A DNA stretch of 64,000 bases, from the NCBI GenBank assembly GCA_013400975.1, contig WBMZ01012699.1:1-64000 (forward strand), given 5' to 3'. The stretch is from Atrichornis clamosus. Lineage: Eukaryota > Chordata > Aves > Passeriformes > Menuridae. Within the stretch, counting starts at the first letter, position 1. Each line of letters starts with the position of its first letter. The translations under genes were made by a program, and so were the position numbers. A model generated the notes under the pieces. The model made no database searches. It had not been told where the DNA came from and saw only the letters and a list, made by a program, of their open reading frames with translations. Shown here in pieces: positions 13,494 through 26,517 of the stretch.

Positions 13494-15970
13494 ACAGAGC
13501 TGTGTATGAACAACCAAATTTTTGTTTCAAGAATACAATGTTACATTAAGTTAAGTATTACTGCAATTGACAGATAAACTAATAGAACTCTAAATGACAA
13601 ATCCCCAGGACATGTTTTTTGGCTCAGGATGACTTTTAGTATGATTAAGCTTGAAATATTGGGACTTCTCTGCACTGGTAAATTTAATGGTGTCTCAGTC
13701 TGGCTGCTAACAAGTTAAATGACATAATGTTACTCACAGCCAATGGAACAATGAAGATGATAATGATTTGTGTTCAAAATTTATCTTCTCCTCAGGGATA
13801 AACCTGCTCTTGTTTTAAGTAGGATGAAAAGAACTTAATCATTCTCCATACTAAGTGGTTTCTTGCAAATTTATTCAATTCTTAATACATAAAAATATCA
13901 AAATATATCTTACTACATACTGGACTTCTAATACTTCAAAAGTTGTGCACAAAAAGAAAAAAGATCTAGGAAGAACAGACAAATATATTCAGTTGGGCAG
14001 ATGGAAAATTAAGAGAACAGTGTAATAAAAAGGCTCTGTCAGGCACTTCCCCTGTTCTTACGTAGTTCTACCTCACTCATGTCACTCTACCAAAACTCGC
14101 TGTGCCCAAAATTCATTTTGCATTGCAAAGAACTTAATAAACCTTATCAGAGTGAAGGATGAGATGGACTGGCACCTTAGGCATCCCTGGTACTTCAGTC
14201 ATGCCACTTATCTGCTCTGCAGTGCATCACTACTGCCCAACTCCACCCATGCTGCGAACAGCAGCTTTGCACTTGATCTAGTTTGGCTCTGCCACTCTAT
14301 TGCAATTGAAGGGTCAACATCATTTCTGCTCAGCCAAATATTAAAAAAAAATTGTTGTTGTTCCTATGTCAATACGCTTCTGTTCATCTGACTCCTATCC
14401 AGATACAGAGTTGTAGGCAGAAAAATTGATTGTTCTGCAAATCTTTTTCCGAGTAACACAGAAAAAAACCTTGACTAATTCTCTCTTCCAAAATTTCACC
14501 TGTGTTTTCAAAAATCAAATGATTCCATAACTGGGGGTATTCACATAAACCCAGCTGGCTTTGCACAAGCTCAACTTATTGAAAAGGTGACGAATATCCT
14601 CTAGAACAGCACTTGTGCTGCCAGTTAGGATTTCTTCTGACACACCACTTACTCCAAAGAATTTTCCATGCTGTCACTGCCCCCAGGATTCTTTTCATGG
14701 TTTCAGTAACAGTGGCATCAGCAGAGGGGAGTGCCAGTCACTTGAAACTCATTAAAACATACTTGAGATTGACAATGAGTTGAAAACATCTGTCAGACTT
14801 GGCCAAAATTTCAATCAAGTGTGATGTTGCCGTGTTACCCTGCTACATTGACTTAATAAATTACTTGGCTGCTGTCAATGCAAGGAAAGTTGGATTCTAA
14901 TTACTGGCTTGGGTTTTTTTCTGTCTCTGAAATATATTTTCACTTAAAGGTCCATACTCTACGTGATCTGCAGTATGATCAATTTGCTGAATCTGGAAGC
15001 TGAGGTAAAGTGATACAGCCTTGCTTTTTAACACGCTGTAATAAGCCTCATATATACAACACGGCATACTCAGAGTCTCCAACAAACTCAATCATCTGCA
15101 TTTCCCAAACAAGAAGAATAAACAAGTGACTGATAGTTCCAGCCTCTTTTTAAAATAAGTAACCTCAACAAGTCCCAAAGAACTCAGCAAAAATCTTCAA
15201 AGAACCTAGTGTAATTTTCTAAAAATAATGTTCATGGAAGCCCCTGCATTACACAAGTTTTTTTTCAAAGACACTAAAAAAATTTATACCTGAAAGAAGA
15301 TATGCCAAAGTAACAAATCAAAGGGCTGTATTTCTCTTTCAAACGGAATGGAAAAGAAGCAGCACAGAGTCAATTCTTACCTTCACAAAGACAATGTTGT
15401 CTTCCAGATGCAAGTCAAGGGAATCCAGGCTGGTTATGGGGACTGATTGGACTCATACTTTCTCTCTAATTTTTTTAAGCATCCATTTCATTCAAAGAGT
15501 TAGAGGGCTCTCCCTTCCTGGGAAGAGTCCCATAAACAAGGACTTTAGAAAAACAAATATTTTTACATGAAGCAAGGCTCTAAACAAAATCATCACCTTG
15601 GACTTTAAAAATTTATTATGATATGATTTAGACTATAAAAAGTGTTACAAGTGATGAGGATGCTAAGCAGGAGTAGCATGTCAATGAAATGATAAAATTT
15701 ATATATGGGGCTAGGAATATATATATTTTGTATGTGTGGCTAGGAAAAATGAAGAGTTAACAGGGAGTTCTTGATCTTTCAGAGCCAAACTGTCATTTTC
15801 TCTTGCAAGCATTTATATATTTGGATCATGTACACAAAACTGGAGCTCCAAAGAGTGCTTTGTTTGTTTGTATTTGTTGGGGTTTTTTCCTGAAACTACA
15901 GCAGTTCTCAGGAAATTATGGATATTACCTAAAGAAACAACAAAGATTTTATAATCTATTATTATAGATA

Positions 15971-15998
15971 TTGTACCCATAGATTATTATGGGTACAA
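15971..15998. repeat. Perfect 11-bp hairpin
   Basis: The arms ttgtacccata and tatgggtacaa are perfect reverse complements separated by the 6-base loop gattat. The surrounding DNA is very AT-rich and holds a second, smaller inverted repeat just upstream (tctat/ataga around 15956-15968). Confidence 0.7.
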
Positions 15999-18900
15999 AT
16001 TATTCCCAATTTGAATAAAAATTATTTAGATAAATAGAATTAAAATCTCAAATTTTGTTGACGTGAAATCTCGTATATTCACAAACAATCTCTCTTTGTT
16101 TGCAAGGCGCTTTAAGAAGAAAAATGTTAATCTTTGGGTTATCACCTGTGGCCAAATTAAAACATCATTTTCCCTTATTGTATTTTGAAAGCATGCATAA
16201 TTGCAAAAAAAAAAAACCCAAAATCCCAAATTTTTTTCAAAAGATGGGAAGCATTGTGCTATTTTTTGATTTGTTTTACAGTATGGAGGCCTGTCACATG
16301 CATGGTTCCCTCTGTGAGAGGTTGGCAGACAGTCTATTTGCAGCTGTATTCTTATTTTCTCATATACAATTTTTTATGCAGCTAGCAAGTGCCTTTTATA
16401 ATAATTTTTCAGTTTAGAGGGGCACTTGTGCTTACACTAAGATTTTACATCATGAAACAATATAAATCAATCACATGATTTTTACATGCTTATTGAATAT
16501 TTTAAGAATTTTTTTTGAAATTCAAAGTATGAGTTCTGACTTTTATGACTTTTTTAATGACAGTAAGAGGTGTGTTCACAACGTGCTGTCCTGAAAAAGC
16601 AAAGGGTGGTGCTCTAGAATTTTGTCTTCTTTTTCTTCATGATCTCTAGTTAAATGAAACAGTTCAGTTGACCTGAGACTATAATAATAATAAGGTGTGT
16701 TTAACCTAAGGGCTACTCATACTTCAGACTCTCTGTGAGCAAACTGAGAAATCACAGGATTACACACAGAGTGTAGTGAAAGCCAGTTCGGGTAAAGATG
16801 GCAAAAACCTAATCTTCATAAAACTATAACAAGGTTCTTTGAGCCTTTTTAGTCCCTAGGATTTAATAATATCCATTGACAGCTTAGTCACTGAAGCCCT
16901 TTTTGATGTACCACGCCCTTCAGCAGTCATCCTGAGAAGATGTCTGTTTCTGCCACTCCATAAAGGCAAATCTATTTTAGACAAGGCACGGATAACCCAC
17001 GCATTCATCCTTGACTACAATCAGGTGACAATGCATGTGCTGAGCAACCAACCATGCGCTATTTTTTGTTACAGATCTGCTGTATCTACATTCATTTCTC
17101 TCCCTGCTCAGAAGAGTGACAAGACAAGACGATTAAGCAGTCGATGTAAATCTCAAGATTACAGTCAGGAAACAGATCTTTACTGCAAAAAGTTCTCTAG
17201 AAACCCCTATAAACCCCGTATCATCTCATGGTCTCTAAAACACATCACTGATGTTCACTCCTCAAAACTGACACTTGAAAATCTGGGTTACTTTGCAATT
17301 TCTAGCCGATCTCCTACTTTTTTCAAATAAACAGAAGAAATGGAGTGTGTGGCCTAGAACAGAAAGGGATTCCTGCATCTCCAGCTTCCATGCTAGGAGA
17401 GACTATCCGTGTTGTGTTTCTCTTAAAGTGAGCACTCACTTTTCTTGGGCTAGTTCCTGTAATTTGCTCATCTATATAAAGCAGTAGCAACATAATACAT
17501 ACCAAAGGATGGCGTTGCAATAAAAATAAATATATAATAAAATAACCAAAATAAGTAGAATACTCCTTCACAGGCACCTAAAGACAAAGGCAAGAAAATT
17601 TGTCTCTGCTGAAAGCCAGCTTCAGGAAAGACAACTCAGTGTTGGCTTAGCCATATCAAAAGGACAAAGTTCTTGACCTAACAGCACCTTTTTTTCAGAA
17701 TTCACAGTCTTTTTTATCTTGGTACATCATGCCTTAACTTTTATTAACAAAGTGTTCATCAACTAGAAAATGCATTATCTTATATCATCTAGCAATTACA
17801 CCTTTGAAAAAAATAAGCAATCCTTCCAGGTATAGAACAAGTCCATTCTGTCCTTTGAATATTAAAAACATAACCAGCATTATGCACAAATTTTAGATAG
17901 AAAAATATATAGGATCCTTTAGGAAAAAAAAAATAGCAGCAAAGTCCATTAATTGGCAATATATATTGCATTTTAATATATATGAGTAATAAACATTGCT
18001 ATATCCTCTCAAAAGATTGAGATGATTCCCAAATTATATATATAGGACAAAGCTCTCCTAAATGCATACAAACCTCCTGATCTAATGAGCAAAAGTTTTT
18101 AAATAATAAAATCAATCAAACATTTTACATCTCTTCTGGAATGAATTTTATTCATGAAAAAGAAAACCTCATGAGCAGCATCCAAAATCCTCCTCTGTAC
18201 TTGTTATAATCTCAGAAAATTAGAGGTTTTTCTCTGGGAAATCAGAGAAATCTTTCTGCATGGCCTGTTTGTGCTCCAGTGCCTCTTACCACCACTGTGT
18301 AGCCAGCACCTTTAGTCTCCTGCAGAAGTAACCTTCCATCCCACTGGCATTCCTAGAAATAAAAGGAAAACACAGTACGAGTCAGTTAATCACTTTCAAG
18401 GCAAACACAAACTCATTTTCCTATCTTTGTACTCTGTTGAAGTTGGTCAATGTCACGTCAATCTTCTCTAAGGCAACACATCTTCAATTAGAAATGTAAA
18501 ATCCGGTTTGCATGCAATTTAAATCCTGCAAACTGGCAGTCTTCTCATGAAAAATCAGAATTATTTCCATTCCCATGCATCAGTACTTCTCATTTACCAT
18601 CATTTTTCTCTTGCATTAATTGATACTTAATGTCCAAGACTTGAACATTTCTGACAGGGGTTACTGATTTGCCATCTAGTTACCAATACATCTTAAGCTA
18701 AAGGACCGAATAATATTCTTCTCTGCCACACTCTTTACAGACCTCAGAGATTCCTACTGCACCCTCATGAAGAAAAGTTAGTTTTTTCCCCATCTTCCCC
18801 ACTAAAACATTCTAGAACTTGTTTGTGGGTCCTTTAAATTTGAAACCTTTCTTATGCTGGACAGCAATCCAAACGGGTTACCATACAGCCATGACTGGAG

Positions 18901-19780
18901 ATATATGTCTAAAACCATTAGAATTGCACAAGAGACACTGAATTTTTATTTAAATAGGTAAGGTTGTGTGCATGTGAGGCCAGATCTTCACGTGGTTAGA
19001 TCAGTATATTCCCTTTATTTTCAGGGAAACTGTGATTTAGATCCTAAAACATCACAGCGCTGCAATCCCAGTGGAGTCAGTGGGTCTAGAAGTAAAGTTC
19101 AACAGCAGCATTATATTGCTAATATAATATTGCTAATACCAACAGACTGCTAAATCACAAATTTACTGAAATCAAGAATATGAAGCATTTCTTTAAGTTA
19201 CTGAAACACACCACGTGGAAAATGAATGAGGAAACATCACAACACAAAAAAACCTGACACCTGCTAACGTGCCTCAAACCAGAAATGTTCTACATCAGAA
19301 AAATGCTAGAATACTCTTCTGATGAGTACTCATTCAAAATTAGGGCTCTATTTATTAACGTATCTCTTGGTACTTCTTTTTGCCTTATTTTGTGGCAGTA
19401 AATAAGGACTTCTTTTCCATTTTAAAAAATATTTCCAAAATAGTCCAAAACAGTTTCAAAATAGTAGAATTTTGAAATTTACTGTATCTTTGTTTTCAAG
19501 TCTTAGAATGTTTAATTTCCCTTTCTCACTGTTAACCCTGTTGAATTTATTAGAATTTGATTGACTACATTCTCCACTTTTTCTTTTTAAGGCCTCATTT
19601 TTTAAAATTCTTTTTATTTCTCTCTCTTCTTTACCTACAGAATTCTGCCATTATTGAAGTTGGTAGCTATATGTGTGTTTTTCTATATCTTTTCTGTCTT
19701 TCTCTCTTTTTTCTCCTCCTAATTCCCTATTCATGGAACGTTTTAGGTAACTTAACATAAAATGGGTTCAAAGTTTCCTA

Positions 19781-20000
19781 CGTTAAATGGGCTAAATTAT
19801 TGCTGTGATAGGTGTTTTATGCTAATTCGATGTTGTATTAAATCATTTGCCAAAGTTCCTTGATTTTCTATATTTGCCAGTAAACCTTTGTATAATTTTG
19901 ACCTCTTGAGAATATCTGGTCAGCACTTCTCCTGTGCTCTTAACTCAGAGTACAGGAACCTCACTAAACCTCTTACATTTAAACGTTTGGGGTGTTACAG
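19781..20000 (+). mobile_element. LTR-like dispersed repeat, copy 1
   Basis: About 220 bases align by eye, in the same orientation, with 46856-47082. Shared landmarks in order are ttttatgct, gatgttgta, tttgccaaagttcc, tttgccagtaaac, gagaatatctgg, a tctcctgtg word, cagagt-caggaac and a terminal gg-g--ttaca. The ccagtaaac word may be a variant polyadenylation signal, and the end in tgttaca is compatible with an LTR 3' end. I take it as a decayed solo LTR of an avian endogenous retrovirus, probably ERVL-like, but the family name is not certain. No internal retroviral coding sequence is adjacent. Confidence 0.6.
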
Positions 20001-21880
20001 TACCATGCAATTTCAATTTGAGTGCTTATTTTTGAATTTAGCTCTGTAATTCAAAAGGGCACATTGTGCTGAAACATTTTGATTTAGACAGAAACACAAC
20101 CTGCAGAAGAAAACTGCTATAGTCAGCATTTTTAGGCAAATCTGCTCTGACGAAAAAAATTCTTTATTATTTAAAAATAACCTTCCTTTTGGAAAGAAAT
20201 ATCAACTTGCTTCAGAAAAAGCAGAGTTCTTCATGGGAGATAATTCTGAAATGAAAATTTTCAGAACACGGCTTTGTGTAGGGGGTAGAAAAGTAAAGGA
20301 GTAAAAATGAACTTTTGAGATACAGGAGGACAGGTATTGTTTTAATGTTTGTTTCTCACAATTCTTATCTATTTAATTTGGCAATAAAATAGGAATTCTA
20401 GTAATGCATCTATTAAGGTCTCTTTTGCTTGCATCACTAACTGCTAAGTGGTCTCCCTGTCTTCAGCTTGATCCATTACCTTTCTCATCCTATTTTATTT
20501 CCTGTCTTGCTGAGGAAGTGAAGTGAGAGCAAGACTGGGTGGGCATTTGACCTTCACCAGAGTTAACTCACTCCACTGCATTGCACTAGATCTTCCACAG
20601 AGGTCTGGGAACTTGCAACTACATTGAAAATTTTCAAAAATCCCAACAATGGCTCTGAATCTGCAGTTCCTTTTTATCCGGGCAAAGACACAGGTCTGTG
20701 CAGATTCAATATACCTGCCTGCAAGGGGGTATATTTAAATCAACAAGCAGGTACTTCTATACACAGAAAACCTGGCTGGAGTCATGTGGGATCAGGACCC
20801 CTGATTCCATGGATTCCTCTAACGTGAAGCCAATATATCTGTCAGAGGCACAGGAACCAAAACAACAAAAAAAAATCTCTTCACAATTAGCCCACAACCA
20901 CTTAGCTATATGGTTATCAAAATAGTAGGGAAAAAACTTGTTGCCAATGTAGTCAAGGGCTCTCTTAATTTCATGCACTGTGGCTTCAACAATTTATTCA
21001 TTTCTCATTTTATTTCTCTGAAAGTGGCCTCATTTAAAAGAAGGGAAACCACATTTCATGCTCTTCAGTTTCATTAAAGATGTACAAATCCCTTTCCAAA
21101 AGAAGACTACACTAATTAAACCATTTTAGCAGCAGGAAATATTGAAATACTGAATTTGAAAGGACTCTGACATGATCTATATTGTTTTGCACATCATTCT
21201 TTATGGTATTAAAAAAAAAAGAAAAAAAAGTCCCCCCGTAAAAAAATTATTTAGAATCACATAACGGAAGAATATGTAACACTCAGCTGAGAGTAACACA
21301 GATGGATTATCTCACAGATTTTCTAAAGTTTGTCAAGAAAGAAGGCTACTGAGCTCATCTTCAACAGTGTGGGAATATAATATTTCACCCTCAGAAAACT
21401 AACTTGCATCTGCTTGACAAGGAAGGTGTGGTTAACTCCCTTGCTTAATACTCATTCCATAGGAAATGTGATATAAACACTATATGAATCACATAAGACA
21501 AATCCAGCCTCATTCAATATGTGGCTCACAGTGAACTCAATTTCATCAGTAATTGATGAATGGCTCCAAATTCCAGTAGTACTTTATATTCTCTTGGTTA
21601 CAGGACATATACACACATCAAGAGCTTTTTCCCTACATGGGCAAACAACCATTTCTGGGGCTGACTTGAACGAAAGATGCAGCTCATATTTATTCAAATC
21701 TTAACTTCATAGCAGATAAGGGTCTTTGGTGCCCCTTTAGCATTCACATTCGTTACAGATAACAGTCTGTTGGCTGTTGCATCACGTGAGACTGACAAAA
21801 TATTTCAGTGAAAATCCCCACTGGAATTTCTTCCCTTCTCCTTTTCAGGCTTATCTGTAAAACAGCTAAAAAGAAAACTT

Positions 21881-21889
21881 GGGGGGGGG
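21881..21889 (+). repeat. G9 homopolymer
   Basis: Nine consecutive G residues are flanked by A-rich sequence (aagaaaactt on the left, cgaaaaaaag on the right). This is a simple homopolymer prone to length variation. Confidence 0.9.
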
Positions 21890-24800
21890 CGAAAAAAAGT
21901 ATCTTTTTTCTCTTTTCGATCTGTCCAAAGAAACAAGACTACCAGAAGCTCTCAGGGAGCCTTCTCCACAAACACACCCATCACCTTCATTGCTTGAGGT
22001 TCTCCGCCTCCATCCTCAAAGCTGTGCTGCCTCAGTCTCCTGGAGCTACAGCTTCCTGAAGAACCACCCTTCAGGGTCCTTCTACATGACAAGAAAAGAG
22101 ATATCAGTTCTGTGTGCTTTCTTCATTCCTATTGACCTTACCACAGGAGCCCCATAACCTACAAAACACCCAGACAATAATTTCAAATTATCCATTGGAG
22201 TCCTTTTCCAGTAATCCTATTTATAGGAGGCAAGAGACATCAGGGATCAGATTCCAAGGAAGCCAAGAAACAAAAATGTTGTTTCTTTCATAGCCTGAAT
22301 AAAAATGGAAGACACATCTTCCAACAAGAAGAGCAAATTAATTAGTGGGCCTTGTCAATCTCAAAAAAACGCCCTCTATCAAATTAAGAGTAATGAAGTA
22401 TTAATTCTATTATTTTAAATTCATTTTCCTTACAATTCACTGTAAATACTGAAATACTAGAAACAGCCCATAAACTTTCATAGCTCAGGTCTACTGCTTC
22501 CAGGGATCAAAGAAGCAAGGAGTGCAAATAGATTACTTACTGACTCTTTGCAGACTTTAATCTTTTATCATAAATCACTTTTCTACAGCTACAAGATTGT
22601 TTGGATTTCAGAATAAAATGCATGTTTTCTGAAAGGTTCTGGCTACTCCTTCACAAGAAGGGCCATGAGGAGTCATAAATGGTAAGGGCCATAAACATCC
22701 TGGGGTTTATGCATCTGTTAAGGTAGATTGCCTGAAATGAGTCAAGGCATCAGCTCATAAAGAAAGATTTCATGTTTTAATACTTACTAAATCTATACAT
22801 CGATACCAAATAATTTAAAAGCTTTCAGTTTATCTATTTCTCGCTTGCTTACTCCATGCAAAACAGTGGATTGCACATGATATCAGCTGGTGGGAGAGTG
22901 AGTTCCCCAAAACATTACACACTGGGAAACTGTGGTCTAACATAACTTGCCAATTTTGCCTGAAGCTGTTTCTGTCAACAATAGAGAAAAGGAGGTATCA
23001 TTGATATCAATGAATACTGGCTCAGATGGAAAGACATTATACACAAATAAAGCTTTAGGGACTGTTTTTGATCACCCAGGGGTTTTTTTTATTGTTGCTC
23101 ATCTCTGCATTTCCTGATTTTGCTGAAGTAAAGAACAGCTGTTCTCACAAGCTTACCAATTCAAAGCTGTGAAGACAAAAGTTGCATCCAAATTTCCTTT
23201 TTCTTTAATAGCATAGAATAGATCCTATCTCATTCAATGGAGAACAAAAGTAAATCGAAAAAAGGGAGGAAGGGGAGAGTCAGTCTCACAATCCTAACTG
23301 TGGGATAGAGTATCTCCTTGCATGTATACCTACAGGCACACTCTGCTGGAATTTCTGACTCCCCAACAGAACAGATACTGTGGTAACATGTTTCACACAC
23401 GGAGGACTGCTCCCCAGAATTGTTTTAGGGTCATTACCATGACAACCCTGAGGACATCTCAGCCCAGCTCTCATTTTTCTGGGACAAAAAGACAAATATG
23501 GTTTCTTCACAATGTGTGTGTCCCTTGCACTGTGTCCTGCTACATTTGCAGGTCAGTCGTGGGCACAGTACAACTGATGTGAATGTGCTCTGATGTGAAC
23601 CTGCCCTGGTTTTCTGGGCACTCAGCAGTCCAGAAAAATATCATGAGCCCTTGCTTTCTGCCTCAACAAAACCTTTTGCAAGATAAGTAGATATGACCAG
23701 AGAAACATGAAGTCAGAGTCAGATGTAAATTAGGCATGACCCCCATGCCAGCACGTGGATTACGAGTGCTATAAAGCCTGTCCAGAAATTTGCTGCTTGC
23801 AGACACATGGCAAAAATAGCCACGCACGCTACAGCTCCATGCAAAGATACAGTAGCTACCTCTCCACTTTCCAACAGGGAAGGCATTGCACCCTGACATG
23901 TTTTCCGGGAAAATGTCTCTCTTTGGACTGATCCGTGCAAGGCAAATCTACCTGCAGCCACTGTACTTTTTAGCTAGCTCAAGCATCACCAAAGTAACAG
24001 TCACTGCCGTGGCCAAACCTTACATATATCCTTCAAGTGGGATGTAGTCTGTTGCTGTAGGAAGAGGAGCTCCATGTTTGATCCTCACTCCCTTCATAAG
24101 CTCAAGGAAACAATTTAGGCACTGTACTTCTGTGCCTGCAGCTCGAGAGCAGAGCTGCTTGGCTTTTAAAACCAAAGAATCAAAATTGCTGGCTGCGGGT
24201 AGGTGAGGGCAGAGGTTTGTCTCTCTGACACTGCGGCAAACAAGGGAGCACGGCTTCTAGGTCCAGCACTTTCTATTACTTCTCCTGCCCTCTCAGACAG
24301 GGAAATGAGACAGGGATGAGAGCTAGCAGGTTAGTTGCTACTTACATGCGAGTGTCACACAGAGTATATTTTCCCACAGAAGTTAAGGGCTCATTCAGAA
24401 TCCCAAATAATAATTTACCTCAAAAGAGTTTGCTCATTATGTCCTTTGCTTGGCCCTCATGCTCTTGTAAAACCCTCTCTGAGTAGTTAGGCATGAAATA
24501 ATCTCCTGCTGCCTGTAACTGCCTGTAACACTGGTCTTTTTTTCTTTTCATGTGACTGCAAACAGAAACTCCTTATTCAAAAAGGAAAAGGTTATTAAAC
24601 TCAGCAGAATTATTCTAAAAAAGAGAGAAATGAACTGTGACTGCAATCTTAAGTGTGAGTCTTGCCTGGAAAACTGCTTGACACACAAAAGGCAAGCGGA
24701 GAGCACAGATTCAAGTCTGGCCATTTTCAGGTGTAGTCACCATTAAGCTGACAGGAGAGTAATCTGCTCCCTTACTTTGTCGTGAAGTTCTTTAATTTGA

Positions 24801-25782
24801 AGTCCTCTTACTTATGAAGTGTTCCTTTAAGCTGTATGCTCCCTTGACATGAATCTCCCTTTTCTAAACAAGGCACACAACTCAAAAGGATTTAGATATT
24901 TGTGGTTTACACTGGTGAGTTACCGCACTGATGTCAGAATGGCTCAGATGAGTAACATGAAGACAGATAAATCTAAGCAGCTGTAGTCCTGCCTGATTAA
25001 ATCTTTAAATCCATAGTGGTTCACATGTAAAACAGCATCACAGTCATGACACGAAAACTAAGCAGGTAGTTAGCCAACAAAAGAGCACTACAGACCTCCA
25101 AAGGCCGAGTATTAACTTACCTGCTTGTTTCAAATAGGGTGATGAATGACGGCAGTCACTCTCCCTCCCTTTAATTCTCTTCTTTGTTTAATAGCTGGAC
25201 TGCCCAGCTGTAATATTTCTTTTACACATAAAGCTTTACTAAGTGCACTCCAAACTCGAAGTATTAAGCTATTCCCTCTGCCAGCCTTTTCCTGGTGCAC
25301 AAATTGCCACAACAACCTCGCAGCTGCTGTGATGGAGGTACAATGCTTGAAACAGCACAGTCTTGAGCTGGTCAGGATGATTATTAGCACCAGTCCCACT
25401 TGATAAAAATAAAAGAGATAAGATGTATTAAACCATCTTTTTGGTAACCATCAAGAAAAGAAATGAGCTAATTACTATTTCCTTTCTTTTCCCCATGATC
25501 TGCAACCCATGGATGAATGCTGTGTAAACCAGAAAGATTTTTGTGGCCGTCCTTTAGTAATTGACCTTTAGCTCTCCCCATTTCATTTGCCCTAAGTGTT
25601 AATTGACTTTGAAAAAGCAGTATATTATCCTTTTAGAAAAAAAAAATCTGATTTGTGCCCGCCAACATCTCACAGCATCAAAGCTCTGTTAAATCATAGT
25701 GCAATACAGCTGAAAATGAGTCTCCAGAAGAAGTGGAAAGAGGGTGGGGGAAGGAAACAGAACCATCACTGAAAGAACTCCA

Positions 25783-25796
25783 CTGCCATCTAGAGA
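25783..25796 (-). promoter_or_regulatory. CTCF-like core, imperfect
   Basis: Read on the minus strand the 14 bases are TCTCTAGATGGCAG. They match the commonly used CTCF core CCASYAGRKGGCRS at 12 of 14 positions, with mismatches at positions 1 and 3. The strong AGATGGCAG half is intact. Occupancy cannot be judged from sequence. Confidence 0.35.
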
Positions 25797-26270
25797 GAAT
25801 CTGCACCAACTAATTTTCTGAAAGAGAGGTTCCTGTTGTTAGTCAAAATATTTCCATTCTGATGTTGCTTCGGGGGAAGGCAGGAGCTCCACTCAGGTTC
25901 ACTGTATCCGTTCATTTTTTCATCAATTTTTTGTAATCTGCACAAAAAAATAACATATCCTGGAATATAATGATTTCTATGGCAATCATTGGAGAAAACT
26001 TTCAAGGCTCACTTATAGGGTCTCCTACAATCATATATGATATCTGCATGATTTTGTTTTAAAGAAGCTCCTTTGAAGAGGTAGGTATCTTTGCAGAAGG
26101 GTGCTCCAGTCACGAACAATTTACACTTTGAAAGACAAGTCATGTTCCTGGCAGCTGCCTTTTTAATATTGCTTGTCAGTTAGAAAGAAAGAATGTGCTC
26201 TTTCAGGCTATGATTTTTTTTCCCTCCTTCAAGTAAGTAAAATTTTCTTTTCTTCGTGTTTTGTATGCAG

Positions 26271-26517
26271 AGAGCAGGAGGCACCCGTGGAACACATTAC
26301 TAGTAAGAGTCTACTTTAATCTGACTGATTTCATTTACTCTGTCTCTGACCAAAGAGCCACTGGACACCATTCAGTGCATGAGACGGGTCAGCTGCTGTA
26401 AAAACTGGAGAGGTGTCCCTCACCAGGAGCAGCTACTCCGATTACAAGCCGAAGACAGCTGACATGGGTACATGGCCAAGTGCATCTGCAACAAAAGAAA
26501 TTATTTCCCAGCTTAAG
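26271..26517 (+). other. Candidate internal exon (weak)
   Basis: A long pyrimidine-rich run with a final tatgcag gives a plausible splice acceptor ending at 26270. The word cttaag|gtacag gives a plausible donor after 26517. The plus-strand frame is open from 26383 to 26637, but a TGA at 26380-26382 interrupts it within the proposed exon. If real, the exon would be noncoding, first-coding or alternatively bounded. I do not recognise the encoded peptide. Confidence 0.15.

Larger units (their letters stand above)
10467..19780. other. AT-rich noncoding spacer
   Basis: No gene or dated repeat was recognised. Open frames are 60-105 codons, overlap on both strands and have no recognisable domains. 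The stretch includes the A-rich block at 13411-13493, the hairpin at 15971-15998 and a short (ATA)n run near 16681-16692. Several TATATA-rich patches occur near 15700-15730 and 17960-18045. Confidence 0.5.

Noticed and set aside
16100..16417. 105-codon plus-strand open frame
   Set aside because: It overlaps a poly-A run and a minus-strand frame, and the peptide has no family features; it looks like chance.
23286..23961. Cluster of overlapping frames on both strands suggesting a gene
   Set aside because: All are under 90 codons, mutually overlapping and explained by locally higher GC content.
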